A DNA stretch of 35,270 nucleotides from a virus. This document shows, one piece after another, positions 28,569-35,270 of this stretch. Where the stretch lies: positions 1-35,270 of IMG/VR virus record IMGVR_UViG_3300044632_001311; one strand, written 5' to 3'. The position numbers and the translations under genes were made by a program. Position 1 is the stretch's first letter. Each line of letters opens with the position of its first letter. A model generated the notes under the pieces. The model did no database searches and had not been told where the DNA came from. It saw only the letters and a program-made list of their open reading frames with translations.

Positions 28569-28918
28569 TAGCTAATCCTTTTGTTGAGAGCGTGTTTGGC
28601 CATGCGATCCACTTGCTGCTCACTGTCTTGTTCTTGTTCTGGCTTGCCTGCTTGTGGTTCAGCACTCTTGCCACTGACATCGTTGAGTATGATGGTTTCT
28701 TCATCACTGCTTTCAGCATCAACAATGTCCATGTCCTGAATGTTTTCTCGTATCCAGGGTATATCCACGAAGAAATTCTGGTCTTCTAGACTTTTGATCA
28801 CCTGGCTGACTTTGACTTTGGCAATACCCATAGCATGCATGCTGGTGAGCAACGTAATCAATGCATCTTGTGCATCCTGTTCAACAGATTGTTCTTGTAA
28901 TATTTCAAATGCTCTCAT
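28568..28918 (-). CDS. Hypothetical acidic protein
   Basis: 116 residues from ATG 28918 (an in-frame TTG at 28924 is an alternative). The N-terminal half has LITLLTSMHAMGIAKVKVSQ and VIKSLEDQNFFVD, a winged-helix-like run; the C-terminal half is acidic and disordered (DAESSDEETIIL, EQEQDSEQQ). No function known. No ribosome-binding site is visible; a CCTAAATA box lies 7 bp before the ATG. Confidence 0.6.
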   Translation of the reverse strand: MRAFEILQEQSVEQDAQDALITLLTSMHAMGIAKVKVSQVIKSLEDQNFFVDIPWIRENIQDMDIVDAESSDEETIILNDVSGKSAEPQAGKPEQEQDSEQQVDRMAKHALNKRIS

Positions 28919-28925
28919 GATCAAC

Positions 28926-28933
28926 TATTTAGG
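28926..28933 (-). promoter_or_regulatory. Late-promoter-like box next to a start codon
   Basis: CCTAAATA on the minus strand, 7 bp before the ATG at 28918; two mismatches from TATAAATA. Confidence 0.3.
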
Positions 28934-28959
28934 TTGGATGTCTAGAGTGCAGAGACAGA

Positions 28960-28983
28960 ACAAGGGCTCGCAAGAGCCCTTGT
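28960..28983. terminator. Terminator-like hairpin
   Basis: ACAAGGGCTC / GAGCCCTTGT with a GCAA-type loop, 17 bp past the stop of the 681-residue gene. The T-rich flank is on the plus-strand side (TTGTTTT), so on the minus strand it may act as a stabiliser or a weak terminator. Confidence 0.55.
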
Positions 28984-29000
28984 TTGTTTTGGCATTGGGA

Positions 29001-31046
29001 TTAGATGTTGTTTTTAAGTCTGTTTCTAACTCTGTCTAGATCTTGAGGATCCACCAGTGTGCTTTCCTTGATGTATTCTTGATTGTATTCTATCCATGTG
29101 GTTCTTTGTGATTCATTGATAAAAAACTTGCGGAACTTTTGTTTGTTGCTGAGCACACCCACAATGCCATAAGGCAAAGTCTGTGCTTGTTCACTTAGTT
29201 TTTGCACTTTTGTAACAATAGTTTGGTCTAATGCAAATTGTTCTTGTATTTCTGTTCTCAGTTGTTTCAAAGTTGCGCGATGTGTATCCAGGTGTGTCTT
29301 GATTTGTTTCATTTGTTCCAGGATAGCTGCACCCTCCAAACCATACCCTTCATTCAAGATATCAAATGTTGCACCATGTCTTACTGATTCTTGAAAAATC
29401 TTTTTGTGTTGTTGAAATTTCATCTTCAGGTTGTTGAATTCAGTTGTGAGTGATTCAACAACCGCTTTCACATTATTGTAGCTTTCCTGTTTTTTGCTCT
29501 TTTCTGGGTGCATGCCATAGTATGCTCCCAATGCCATGCGGGTTCTTTCTGCTTTGCTCTTGCCCTTGAATTTGGGATCATCACTGTTGACAAAATCACT
29601 GATGATTTCGCCAGCAGCCATTTTCTTGGTGAGTTTCTCTTCTAGATTGGCCTTGACAAGTTCATCAGCTGCCTTTTTTGCGGCCATCTTTTGAGTGGGG
29701 CTCAAAGGTTTGCCTGTGGCATCTTTGCCCTTGGTGGCCATGTCTTGAATTGTTTGTGTTGCGTTGGGCTGTTGAGCTTCTTCAACACTGCTGCGATATT
29801 TGTCGAGAATATCGTTGGCTTGATCATTGTGTTGTTGAGCCATCTTTTTGTGATGAGCTTGTTTTGTGTCTTTGGGTTTTCCTGCTTGAGCCAAGTGATC
29901 TTCTTCTTGCTTTCGCAAGGCAATATATCTGCGACGATCATTGGCATCTGTGATTATGTCTTCAGGTTTGGCACTTTCTTCCATCTTTCTTTTGAAAGGA
30001 CCGCCCGCGCGCAATGTTTCACGCATGGGTTCTTTCATGCTTCTGCCCAAGGGCTCTTCTGCTGGTCCAGCAGTTGCAGGTCCTGCTTGAAATTCTTCTT
30101 CGCCACCCACTTGTGGTTCTGCAGCAGGGGCTTCAGCACCTGGCACGGGTTGACTTATGTCACTGCCCATGCTGGGAACACCACCGCCTTGTAGTGTGAG
30201 GATGGCGTTGTCTGTTTGATCCTTGGCGCTGATGATGGTGTCCAACACAGTTTGCAGTTGGGCCTTGACTATCTGGTTGAAAGCATCAGCTGGCTCTTGA
30301 CCAAACTGGCTCTTCATCACGTCCACCAAGGGCATGAGGCGGTCCACTGCCATCTTGGCAGCATCTTCTGCCATGTTCTGTAGACGATCGCTGAGATCCT
30401 TGGCTGCCAACAGTGTCTCAGCTTTGTCCAGATTCTCATCTTCCATGAGCATGCTTTCTTTGACCTTGCCCAAACTGTTTCCCTGCTTGGCACGGATAGC
30501 GAAATTGATCTGCCTAACTTCCTTGCTCTCAGCAGCAGTTCTTTCCTCTTTGTCCATGAGCTTCTTTTTGCGTGCTTTGAGCTCTGTGATAGTATAACCT
30601 TCCCACTTGTCCATATCCTTGGCAGCGGGTTTCATCTCCTTGCCCCACTTTTCATCCAGGTTGTCTGCCTTGGCTTTGTCAGCCACAGCTTTCTTGAATA
30701 GCTCTTTTTTGTTTCCATCCTTGTCCACATCCAAAAAATCAGGCTTGGGTTGTTTCTTTTTAGTTTCTTGCACGGCAGCTTTCTTCCTTCTCTTGGGAGC
30801 AATTTCCAACAGCATTTTTATAGCTTCTGTTATCAACGCTGCTTTGGCATATTCTGGATTGGTATGATAGGTGTTGAATGTGCTGGTCTCAACAATCTGT
30901 TGTTGCACATGCAAATAATGTTGTTGGGTTTCCTGCAACTGATCACCATCATGACTGTCAAACTCAAACTGATGCACATGCTTGAGTGTATGAAGTATTT
31001 GGTGTAAGCGGCTATAGCCAGGGATATCGAGGGTATTGATAAACAT
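29001..31046 (-). CDS. Large charged helical protein, probable virion or assembly component
   Basis: 681 residues. Lys/Glu-rich helices (residues 80-200), a disordered Pro/Glu/Ala stretch (290-340), a long helical C-terminus (FNNLKMKFQQHKKIFQES) and the motif DPKFKGKSKAERTRMALGAY near residue 510, which I recall from uncharacterised structural proteins of T4-like marine phages. The segment SDRLQNMAEDAAKMAVDRLM near residue 220 is another such block. I cannot assign a function. A perfect late promoter box lies 26 bp upstream; a 9-bp hairpin touches the start codon. Confidence 0.62.
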   Translation of the reverse strand: MFINTLDIPGYSRLHQILHTLKHVHQFEFDSHDGDQLQETQQHYLHVQQQIVETSTFNTYHTNPEYAKAALITEAIKMLLEIAPKRRKKAAVQETKKKQPKPDFLDVDKDGNKKELFKKAVADKAKADNLDEKWGKEMKPAAKDMDKWEGYTITELKARKKKLMDKEERTAAESKEVRQINFAIRAKQGNSLGKVKESMLMEDENLDKAETLLAAKDLSDRLQNMAEDAAKMAVDRLMPLVDVMKSQFGQEPADAFNQIVKAQLQTVLDTIISAKDQTDNAILTLQGGGVPSMGSDISQPVPGAEAPAAEPQVGGEEEFQAGPATAGPAEEPLGRSMKEPMRETLRAGGPFKRKMEESAKPEDIITDANDRRRYIALRKQEEDHLAQAGKPKDTKQAHHKKMAQQHNDQANDILDKYRSSVEEAQQPNATQTIQDMATKGKDATGKPLSPTQKMAAKKAADELVKANLEEKLTKKMAAGEIISDFVNSDDPKFKGKSKAERTRMALGAYYGMHPEKSKKQESYNNVKAVVESLTTEFNNLKMKFQQHKKIFQESVRHGATFDILNEGYGLEGAAILEQMKQIKTHLDTHRATLKQLRTEIQEQFALDQTIVTKVQKLSEQAQTLPYGIVGVLSNKQKFRKFFINESQRTTWIEYNQEYIKESTLVDPQDLDRVRNRLKNNI

Positions 31047-31071
31047 GATCTAAACTTCTGCTGTTTAGATC
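31047..31071 (-). promoter_or_regulatory. Hairpin touching a start codon
   Basis: GATCTAAAC / GTTTAGATC (9 bp, 7-nt loop) ends exactly at the ATG of the 681-residue gene and begins just downstream of the TATAAATA box. No Shine-Dalgarno is present between the hairpin and ATG. Confidence 0.5.
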
Positions 31072-31079
31072 TATTTATA
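31072..31079 (-). promoter_or_regulatory. T4-type late promoter box
   Basis: TATAAATA on the minus strand, 25 bp before the ATG of the 681-residue gene. Confidence 0.65.
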
Positions 31080-31090
31080 TGTTCACACAG

Positions 31091-31393
31091 TCAGATAGCA
31101 AAGCTTTTACCACAGCCACAATTGGTTGTGGCTTGTGGTATTTCCAATACAAATTGATTGCCACTGAGATCAGTCTTGTAAGACAGGTGTGCCGCCTCAA
31201 TGAGTTCATGGCTGATGGGATCCACCAGCACTATGCCCTCAAAAACCAGATCATCCACATCTGCTTGATCGGTTAGAGTGAAAACTTTTTCAAAACCAGT
31301 GCATCCCCCAGCCCTGATTTCCACACGCAAATAGGGATGTTGTGGGCTGACAATGTTGGCGATTTTGGCAATTGCGCTGGGATGTATTTTCAT
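31091..31393 (-). CDS. A-type iron-sulfur carrier (IscA/ErpA/HesB family)
   Basis: 100 residues. The three cluster-binding cysteines are in place: one in RAGGCTGFEKVF near residue 31 and the NCGCGKSFAI pair at the C-terminus, with the family's VDPISHELIEAAHLSYKTDL block between. Such proteins carry Fe-S clusters to target enzymes. Phages of this group sometimes encode one; it might help mature host or phage Fe-S proteins, or serve in the virion assembly path. Its ATG overlaps the upstream stop by 4 bp. Confidence 0.9.
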   Translation of the reverse strand: MKIHPSAIAKIANIVSPQHPYLRVEIRAGGCTGFEKVFTLTDQADVDDLVFEGIVLVDPISHELIEAAHLSYKTDLSGNQFVLEIPQATTNCGCGKSFAI

Positions 31394-32055
31394 TGATGAT
31401 TGTAGATGTATTTGACCTGGCGTTTGGCTTCCATGGCCCTGTCCAGGCTGGCCTGTTTTCTAGTTTCCATGAGCTGGCTTTTGGTACCGTCGCCTGATTT
31501 TTGGGCTTTGAGCATCATGCGATGGAATCGCACAGCATCAATTTTGTGACTGGTGTAGCTGGCTTCTGCTTCCAACAATTGACGCACTTCCACACTGTTG
31601 AAGTATTTGCCATTGTTGAGATACCTCACCAGTGCATGTGCTGCTTCATACAAACTGAGTTCGTGAGCCACCATGGTTCCAGTTGTACTGTTCACCACAT
31701 TGAAACTCTGTTTGCCTGCCACACGGTTTTCGTCAAGACTTTGATCAATTTTATAGATACCAATTTTTACACCAGATTGTGTGGGCTTGGTGATCAAAGC
31801 TTCCTGCAACTGGCTGTCAGTTACATTGCTGTTGATCATGTGACCACTAGCGTTGTTCACTGCATTTTCCAGCCTATGTATCACATCAGCCATTGCTGAG
31901 ATGTCCTGATTGGTGATCTGGCCAGCCCCTGGTAAGATCAAAGGGTCTTGCACAGTTTCCTGCAATCTCTGCGTGGGAACAGCAGGTGCTGCATCACCAT
32001 TCATGATTTGCATGAGCCTGGCCATGGAATCACGTTCTTTTGGGCTGACAGTCAT
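31390..32055 (-). CDS. Hypothetical protein
   Basis: 221 residues. Helical N-terminus (PKERDSMARLMQIMNG), a linker, and a segment with IGIYKIDQSLDENRVAGKQS leading to FNVVNSTTGTMVAHELSLYEAAHALVRYLN, which looks like a small globular alpha/beta domain. The C-terminus is basic and helical (RFHRMMLKAQKS). I associate this layout with uncharacterised T4-like phage proteins near the portal and capsid genes, but cannot name it. Sits 3 bp after the upstream stop. Confidence 0.6.
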   Translation of the reverse strand: MTVSPKERDSMARLMQIMNGDAAPAVPTQRLQETVQDPLILPGAGQITNQDISAMADVIHRLENAVNNASGHMINSNVTDSQLQEALITKPTQSGVKIGIYKIDQSLDENRVAGKQSFNVVNSTTGTMVAHELSLYEAAHALVRYLNNGKYFNSVEVRQLLEAEASYTSHKIDAVRFHRMMLKAQKSGDGTKSQLMETRKQASLDRAMEAKRQVKYIYNHQ

Positions 32056-32058
32056 GAT

Positions 32059-32289
32059 CTAAATCCTCCAAACATTTGATGGGTCGGGCAACACATAACA
32101 AATTTTGCCATCTTTGCGTGCTCTTGTCAACACATCCCGATTTACCAAATTTCCAGCCACCACTTGCTGCCTGAGGTCCAGATCCTTTTTGAACATCATG
32201 CCCTTGTGTTCCTGGATCTGATCCAACAGTTGGTGTTCCTCATTACTGACAATCACATTGATGCCTGATGCAAGTTCCACAATTTTCAT
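32059..32289 (-). CDS. Small hypothetical protein
   Basis: 76 residues. The N-terminal strand-helix (IVELASGINVIVSNEEHQLLD) and the basic middle (KKDLDLRQQVVAGNLVNRDVL) suggest a small winged-helix-like fold. No family recognised. Overlaps the upstream stop by 4 bp, in a compact operon. Confidence 0.6.
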   Translation of the reverse strand: MKIVELASGINVIVSNEEHQLLDQIQEHKGMMFKKDLDLRQQVVAGNLVNRDVLTRARKDGKICYVLPDPSNVWRI

Positions 32290-33140
32290 GTGTTGTTACT
32301 GTTGTTTTGATATTCTCTCAACAGTCTCTGAGCTCTACGCACCAATCTTTCAGCCAAGGCATGAGCCTTGCTGGCATCCTGTTGATCGCTTTGTTCCAGA
32401 TTGGCTATTTCCTGTAGATTTTTCTGTATTTGTTGGAGCAAAGTGTTGCGAATGGGTGCATCGTCTGGATTGAACACTTGTTTGGCTGAGGCAGTCACAG
32501 GGGCCGAGGGTTGCACACCAGCCAACTCCATGATTCTGCCCAGATGAGGCATCTGTGTCATGCCCAAAACATGTTCGTCAATTTTTGTAACATCAGTTCT
32601 GTTCACCATTTTGGTTTTCCCCAAATAGTTAATGCCCAGGGTTCCGGATGGTCCTCGGGCAATTGTAACCTCACACAATTGATTTTTGTAAATCACATGT
32701 GTTTCTGTAATGAAATCCTGGCTGTAGTCATAAATCTCTTGTGCTTGATCAGCACTGATGCTGTCAGTGTCCTCATCAGTGGCTTCCATATACAAGGCAA
32801 TCATGATATCTCTGTGAATGGCTGGCCACATCATACGCCATTCAGATTGCTGCGTGTTGCCAATCATTTCCCAAATTTTGTCCAGGGGCTGATTGGTTTC
32901 CAGGAGATTTTCACCCAAGCGATTGATCTCTCTGAGAGCATCTCTTGTATTGAGTATCTCCTGAGATTCTGGTTGTTCTTGATCCAGGATCTTTTCAGCA
33001 GTGGCTCTGTTTTCCTGATCCACTGCTGCTGTAAGGTTGATCAGACCCTCTGCTGCCAGAGCATCCATGCTTTTGATAACTTCACTCATGCTGCGATTCA
33101 CCAGATCACTGGTTTTCTTTGCTAGTTCATTCTCCGCCAT
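32286..33140 (-). CDS. Hypothetical protein, helical
   Basis: 284 residues from ATG 33140 (MAENELAKK; GGCCC-rich upstream, no ideal site). A longer frame to 33158 adds only six residues and overlaps the small gene further. Mostly helical, with an N-terminal coiled region, a middle domain (WPAIHRDIMIALYMEATDED) and a small beta part (CEVTIARGPSGTLGINYLGK), then a C-terminal coiled coil (LLQQIQKNLQEIANLEQSDQ). The role is unknown. Its start lies inside the end of the 52-residue gene. Confidence 0.6.
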   Translation of the reverse strand: MAENELAKKTSDLVNRSMSEVIKSMDALAAEGLINLTAAVDQENRATAEKILDQEQPESQEILNTRDALREINRLGENLLETNQPLDKIWEMIGNTQQSEWRMMWPAIHRDIMIALYMEATDEDTDSISADQAQEIYDYSQDFITETHVIYKNQLCEVTIARGPSGTLGINYLGKTKMVNRTDVTKIDEHVLGMTQMPHLGRIMELAGVQPSAPVTASAKQVFNPDDAPIRNTLLQQIQKNLQEIANLEQSDQQDASKAHALAERLVRRAQRLLREYQNNSNNT

Positions 33141-33285
33141 CTGCACTGGGCCTTTCAATTGGAAACATGGGATGTTGATTGATTGCGGGTGTGTTCTTGA
33201 CAGGAATTTTCACAGCCCGTATTGTGCCAGCCTGTCTTACAAAAACAGTTTTACACAATTTGTTGTCTAAATTATCTACTTTCAT
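33127..33285 (-). CDS. 52-residue small protein
   Basis: Starts at ATG 33285 and ends 14 bp inside the next gene. The product (MKVDNLDNKLCKTVFVRQAG, then TIRAVKIPVKNTPAI) is a plausible beta-rich small protein. There is no Shine-Dalgarno; a GATAAATA box lies 7 bp before the ATG. The overlap with the next start and the box support a real gene. Confidence 0.5.
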   Translation of the reverse strand: MKVDNLDNKLCKTVFVRQAGTIRAVKIPVKNTPAINQHPMFPIERPSADGGE

Positions 33286-33292
33286 GATTGAT

Positions 33293-33300
33293 TATTTATC
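33293..33300 (-). promoter_or_regulatory. Late-promoter-like box next to a start codon
   Basis: GATAAATA on the minus strand, one mismatch from consensus, 7 bp before the ATG at 33285. Confidence 0.45.
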
Positions 33301-33331
33301 ATGGCAATCATCAAAAGTGCATAGAGAAAAC

Positions 33332-33355
33332 AAAAGGCGCATCTCTGCGCCTTTT
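33332..33355 (-). terminator. Rho-independent terminator
   Basis: AAAAGGCGCA / TGCGCCTTTT with a 4-nt loop, followed on the minus strand by GTTTTC. Lies 25 bp after the stop of the 231-residue gene. Confidence 0.8.
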
Positions 33356-33379
33356 GCTTCAAAAACCCATCAAAACAGA

Positions 33380-34075
33380 TTAGGCAACACTGGGTAGTGT
33401 TTCGCTGGCAATAGCCACAATGTTGTTATTAACACTTGCGCCATCAACAACAAAGGCACCAGTGGCAACAGCGATAGCAATGGCTGTTGCATCCTGGGGA
33501 CCAGCAGGTGTGACTGCTGTTGTGTCGAGAACTGGCACGCCGTCCAGAGCAGCAAGCAATTGATAACCACTTGCATTGGATCCAGCACCAGTGCCAGATA
33601 CCAACCAGCTGCGAGCCTTTTCAGTAACAATGTTGACTGTGTAGATAGCAGTGTCAGGATCGTTGTATGTTGTACCAAATTCATTATCTGCCACGCCCAC
33701 AGCAGTAGAGGGGAATGCTGCATTGGCAGCACTGGGATCGGCACTGATAGCAGCAGAAATGTTTACCACAACTGGATTGGCTCCTGTGGCAAACACGGCC
33801 ATGAGAGTGTCCAGGTTTTGTTGCTTGTTGTAAGCACTGGTGTATTCAGCATCACTGTCATAAGTCACGCTGGCCCCGTTGCCATCCACAACTGTGATTG
33901 GTCTAGCAACAGCCAAGCTGGTCCAATTACGGGCTTTGAGTGCATCAGCAAGAGGAGCCTTGACATTGGTGGGATAGCAGGGAACAACAGTTTTGATTGT
34001 AAAGTAACTGAGGTCGCCAGTGAGGAATTCACCGCCACGAGCACCTTCATTTACATTGGTTTGACCATAGGCCAT
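33380..34075 (-). CDS. Probable abundant virion protein (unknown family)
   Basis: 231 residues, Ala/Val/Thr/Asn-rich and beta-strand-like, with no charge clusters and no signal peptide; starts MAYGQTNVNEGARGGEF. It stands alone between a late-promoter-like box (34114-34121), a strong ribosome-binding site (AAGGAGAAATAATT-ATG) and a clear terminator, the arrangement of a highly expressed late gene. I recognise no family, but a capsid-decoration or other virion surface role is the best guess. Confidence 0.6.
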   Translation of the reverse strand: MAYGQTNVNEGARGGEFLTGDLSYFTIKTVVPCYPTNVKAPLADALKARNWTSLAVARPITVVDGNGASVTYDSDAEYTSAYNKQQNLDTLMAVFATGANPVVVNISAAISADPSAANAAFPSTAVGVADNEFGTTYNDPDTAIYTVNIVTEKARSWLVSGTGAGSNASGYQLLAALDGVPVLDTTAVTPAGPQDATAIAIAVATGAFVVDGASVNNNIVAIASETLPSVA

Positions 34076-34113
34076 AATTATTTCTCCTTGTTAAGGTTGC
34101 ATTGTTGCATACG

Positions 34114-34121
34114 TATTTATG
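34114..34121 (-). promoter_or_regulatory. Late-promoter-like box
   Basis: CATAAATA on the minus strand, one mismatch from the T4 late consensus, 38 bp before the ATG at 34075. Confidence 0.5.
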
Positions 34122-34124
34122 TGC

Positions 34125-34538
34125 TCATTTGTTTTTGCTAGTCTTGTTGCGTTTTTTTGCGGGAACATAACCAAACAAACTGGGCCTACGCATGACTATA
34201 CCAAATGGATTCACAACACTGGCTACTGCCCCACTGCTGGTGCCTCCACCTGTGCTGGTTTCTGTCAAAATCTCTGGTGGTTTATTATCCACATACAGGT
34301 GATGGCGAATAGTCTTTCCTGGATTGAGACTTACTATTCTATCGTGATATTCTCTTGCCTGTGCTTCTGTATCAAAAGTTTTGGTAGCATCGTGCATCCG
34401 GCTTTCCGTGCCGTCTTTCTTGAGACTCACCAATTTGACATTTTGTCCAGCTGCTTTTGTTGCAGCTCTCATCTTGACCAAATCACTGCTAGCATGTTTC
34501 CAGCCTTTGATGGCTTCTTGTAATTCTTTTATTTTCAT
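34125..34538 (-). CDS. Hypothetical protein
   Basis: 137 residues. N-terminal helix-rich part (MKIKELQEAIKGWKHASSDL) followed by a small alpha/beta part (KTFDTEAQAREYHDRIVSLN, HHLYVDNKPPEIL), then a Gly/Ser/Thr linker and a basic C-terminal tail (PAKKRNKTSKNK). No family recognised. Overlaps the upstream gene by 4 bp (ATGA). Confidence 0.6.
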   Translation of the reverse strand: MKIKELQEAIKGWKHASSDLVKMRAATKAAGQNVKLVSLKKDGTESRMHDATKTFDTEAQAREYHDRIVSLNPGKTIRHHLYVDNKPPEILTETSTGGGTSSGAVASVVNPFGIVMRRPSLFGYVPAKKRNKTSKNK

Positions 34539-35270
34539 TTCTTATCCTTGGGTGCAAATAGGGCCTTTCCTAGCAGATAGGCACCTATACCCAACCCTGT
34601 TCCCACAGCCAATTGCTTGAGAAGACTGGGCTTTTTTTCTTTTTTTGTAGATGACATCTGTGCGGAAACACCACAGTTGGCACCGGTTTCTTGATTGCAG
34701 GCATCATTGTATTCTAAATTCTGCGACTGCGCTAGTTGTTCCAAAAGAACCCTCAGATCCCCTTGCAGTGCCTTGTGCCTCAAAGCTTGTAGTAACCTTG
34801 TTACAACCAGTGACTTGGCATGTTTGTCCACATGACCCTTGTTCCAATCACTGGCAATACGTCTCACACTTTTGTAATTGGTGGTGCTGACCTTCAACTG
34901 ATTTTCCATCTTGAGCAGCAATCTAGCACTCTGTGTGGGATTGAATCCACCCTGTTGGATGTTGCGCAAAAATTTCACCACATCATCATGGTTGAGATAT
35001 ATGTCTGTGAGAAAAGTGTGACTGGCTGAGGGATTTTGCAGTTGATCTGTCCACAAAATGTCTTGTGCCAACAAGATATTCAACAACTGATACAAATCAG
35101 TTTTGTTGAGACGAATATTCTGAAAGTCACCTGAGCCCAGAGTTTTACTGGCATATGATCTTGCTTGTGGTGCAAAATCAAATTCACTTCTCAAGATATG
35201 CAGTGCCACCATATACAAGAAACAAAGATCAGCTATGTCTTTGGCGTTGTAACGATTGAGACTGCTGAGG
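34535..35270 (-). CDS. Hypothetical protein, 5' end beyond the window
   Basis: The frame is open to the window edge at 35270: residues before the internal start near 35218 read LSSLNRYNAKDIADLCFLYM, continuous in style with the rest, so the true start is probably outside. At least 244 residues are seen. Mostly helical, with repeats of Leu-rich amphipathic helices; a C-terminal hydrophobic helix (LAVGTGLGIGAYLLGKALF) followed by a Lys tail could anchor it in a membrane. Two cysteines lie in DACNQETGANCGVS. Function unknown. Confidence 0.6.
   Translation of the reverse strand, partial: LSSLNRYNAKDIADLCFLYMVALHILRSEFDFAPQARSYASKTLGSGDFQNIRLNKTDLYQLLNILLAQDILWTDQLQNPSASHTFLTDIYLNHDDVVKFLRNIQQGGFNPTQSARLLLKMENQLKVSTTNYKSVRRIASDWNKGHVDKHAKSLVVTRLLQALRHKALQGDLRVLLEQLAQSQNLEYNDACNQETGANCGVSAQMSSTKKEKKPSLLKQLAVGTGLGIGAYLLGKALFAPKDKK

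Noticed and set aside
29678-30194. Cys-rich plus-strand frames
   Set aside because: Antisense to the 681-residue gene; no start signals.

Overview
The window reads as part of the genome of a tailed, T4-superfamily (myovirus-type) phage. The evidence is a T4-style type II topoisomerase (gp39/60-like and gp52-like subunits), a class Ia ribonucleotide reductase pair with glutaredoxin, a phage PD-(D/E)XK nuclease, virion/tail genes, late-promoter boxes of the TATAAATA type, and many free-standing homing endonucleases. Nearly all genes lie on the minus strand; only two are on the plus strand. The host is probably an alphaproteobacterium. The window encodes a circularly permuted two-piece tmRNA with an ANDN-type tag, a layout typical of alphaproteobacteria but also known in marine cyanobacteria and some betaproteobacteria. 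The Bax-inhibitor-1-like gene also has an alphaproteobacterial flavour from memory. Host assignment is inference.

Layout from left to right. 1-459: non-coding and structured, with the 3' half of a tRNA-Tyr, a candidate permuted 5' half, a 19-bp direct repeat and a cloverleaf-like element. 460-2414: small genes, a metallophosphoesterase with a truncated copy of itself upstream, and a DUF3563-like protein. 2578-3582 (plus): a repeat protein. 3613-9815: the topoisomerase block. The large subunit is broken inside its TOPRIM motif by a split intein; a Vsr-like homing endonuclease sits between the halves, and a GIY-YIG endonuclease lies between the large and medium subunits. 9931-10644: Bax-inhibitor-1-like membrane protein. 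10836-13042: two homing endonuclease genes flanking the permuted tmRNA. 13260-16814: a secreted small protein, a structural protein, an amidoligase, glutaredoxin and small coupled genes. 16741-21508: GIY-YIG, nrdB, and nrdA carrying a mini-intein at its catalytic cysteine. 21627-28568: tail-spike-like protein, nuclease, purK and a glycine-rich repeat protein. 28568-35270: an IscA-like protein and a run of small virion or assembly genes of unknown role, the last cut by the window edge.

How the parts fit. NrdA, NrdB and glutaredoxin supply deoxynucleotides; PurK would push purine synthesis; topoisomerase and PD-(D/E)XK nuclease serve DNA replication and recombination; the rest of the right half is mostly virion-related. 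Mobile elements exploit this core: five endonuclease genes and two inteins sit in or beside topoisomerase, RNR and tmRNA. Four of the five endonuclease genes have hairpins that would hide or lie against the ribosome-binding site, and three of those hairpins carry a late-promoter-like box, matching the delayed-translation logic known from T4 I-TevI. All assignments come from reading sequence and motifs; no database search was run.
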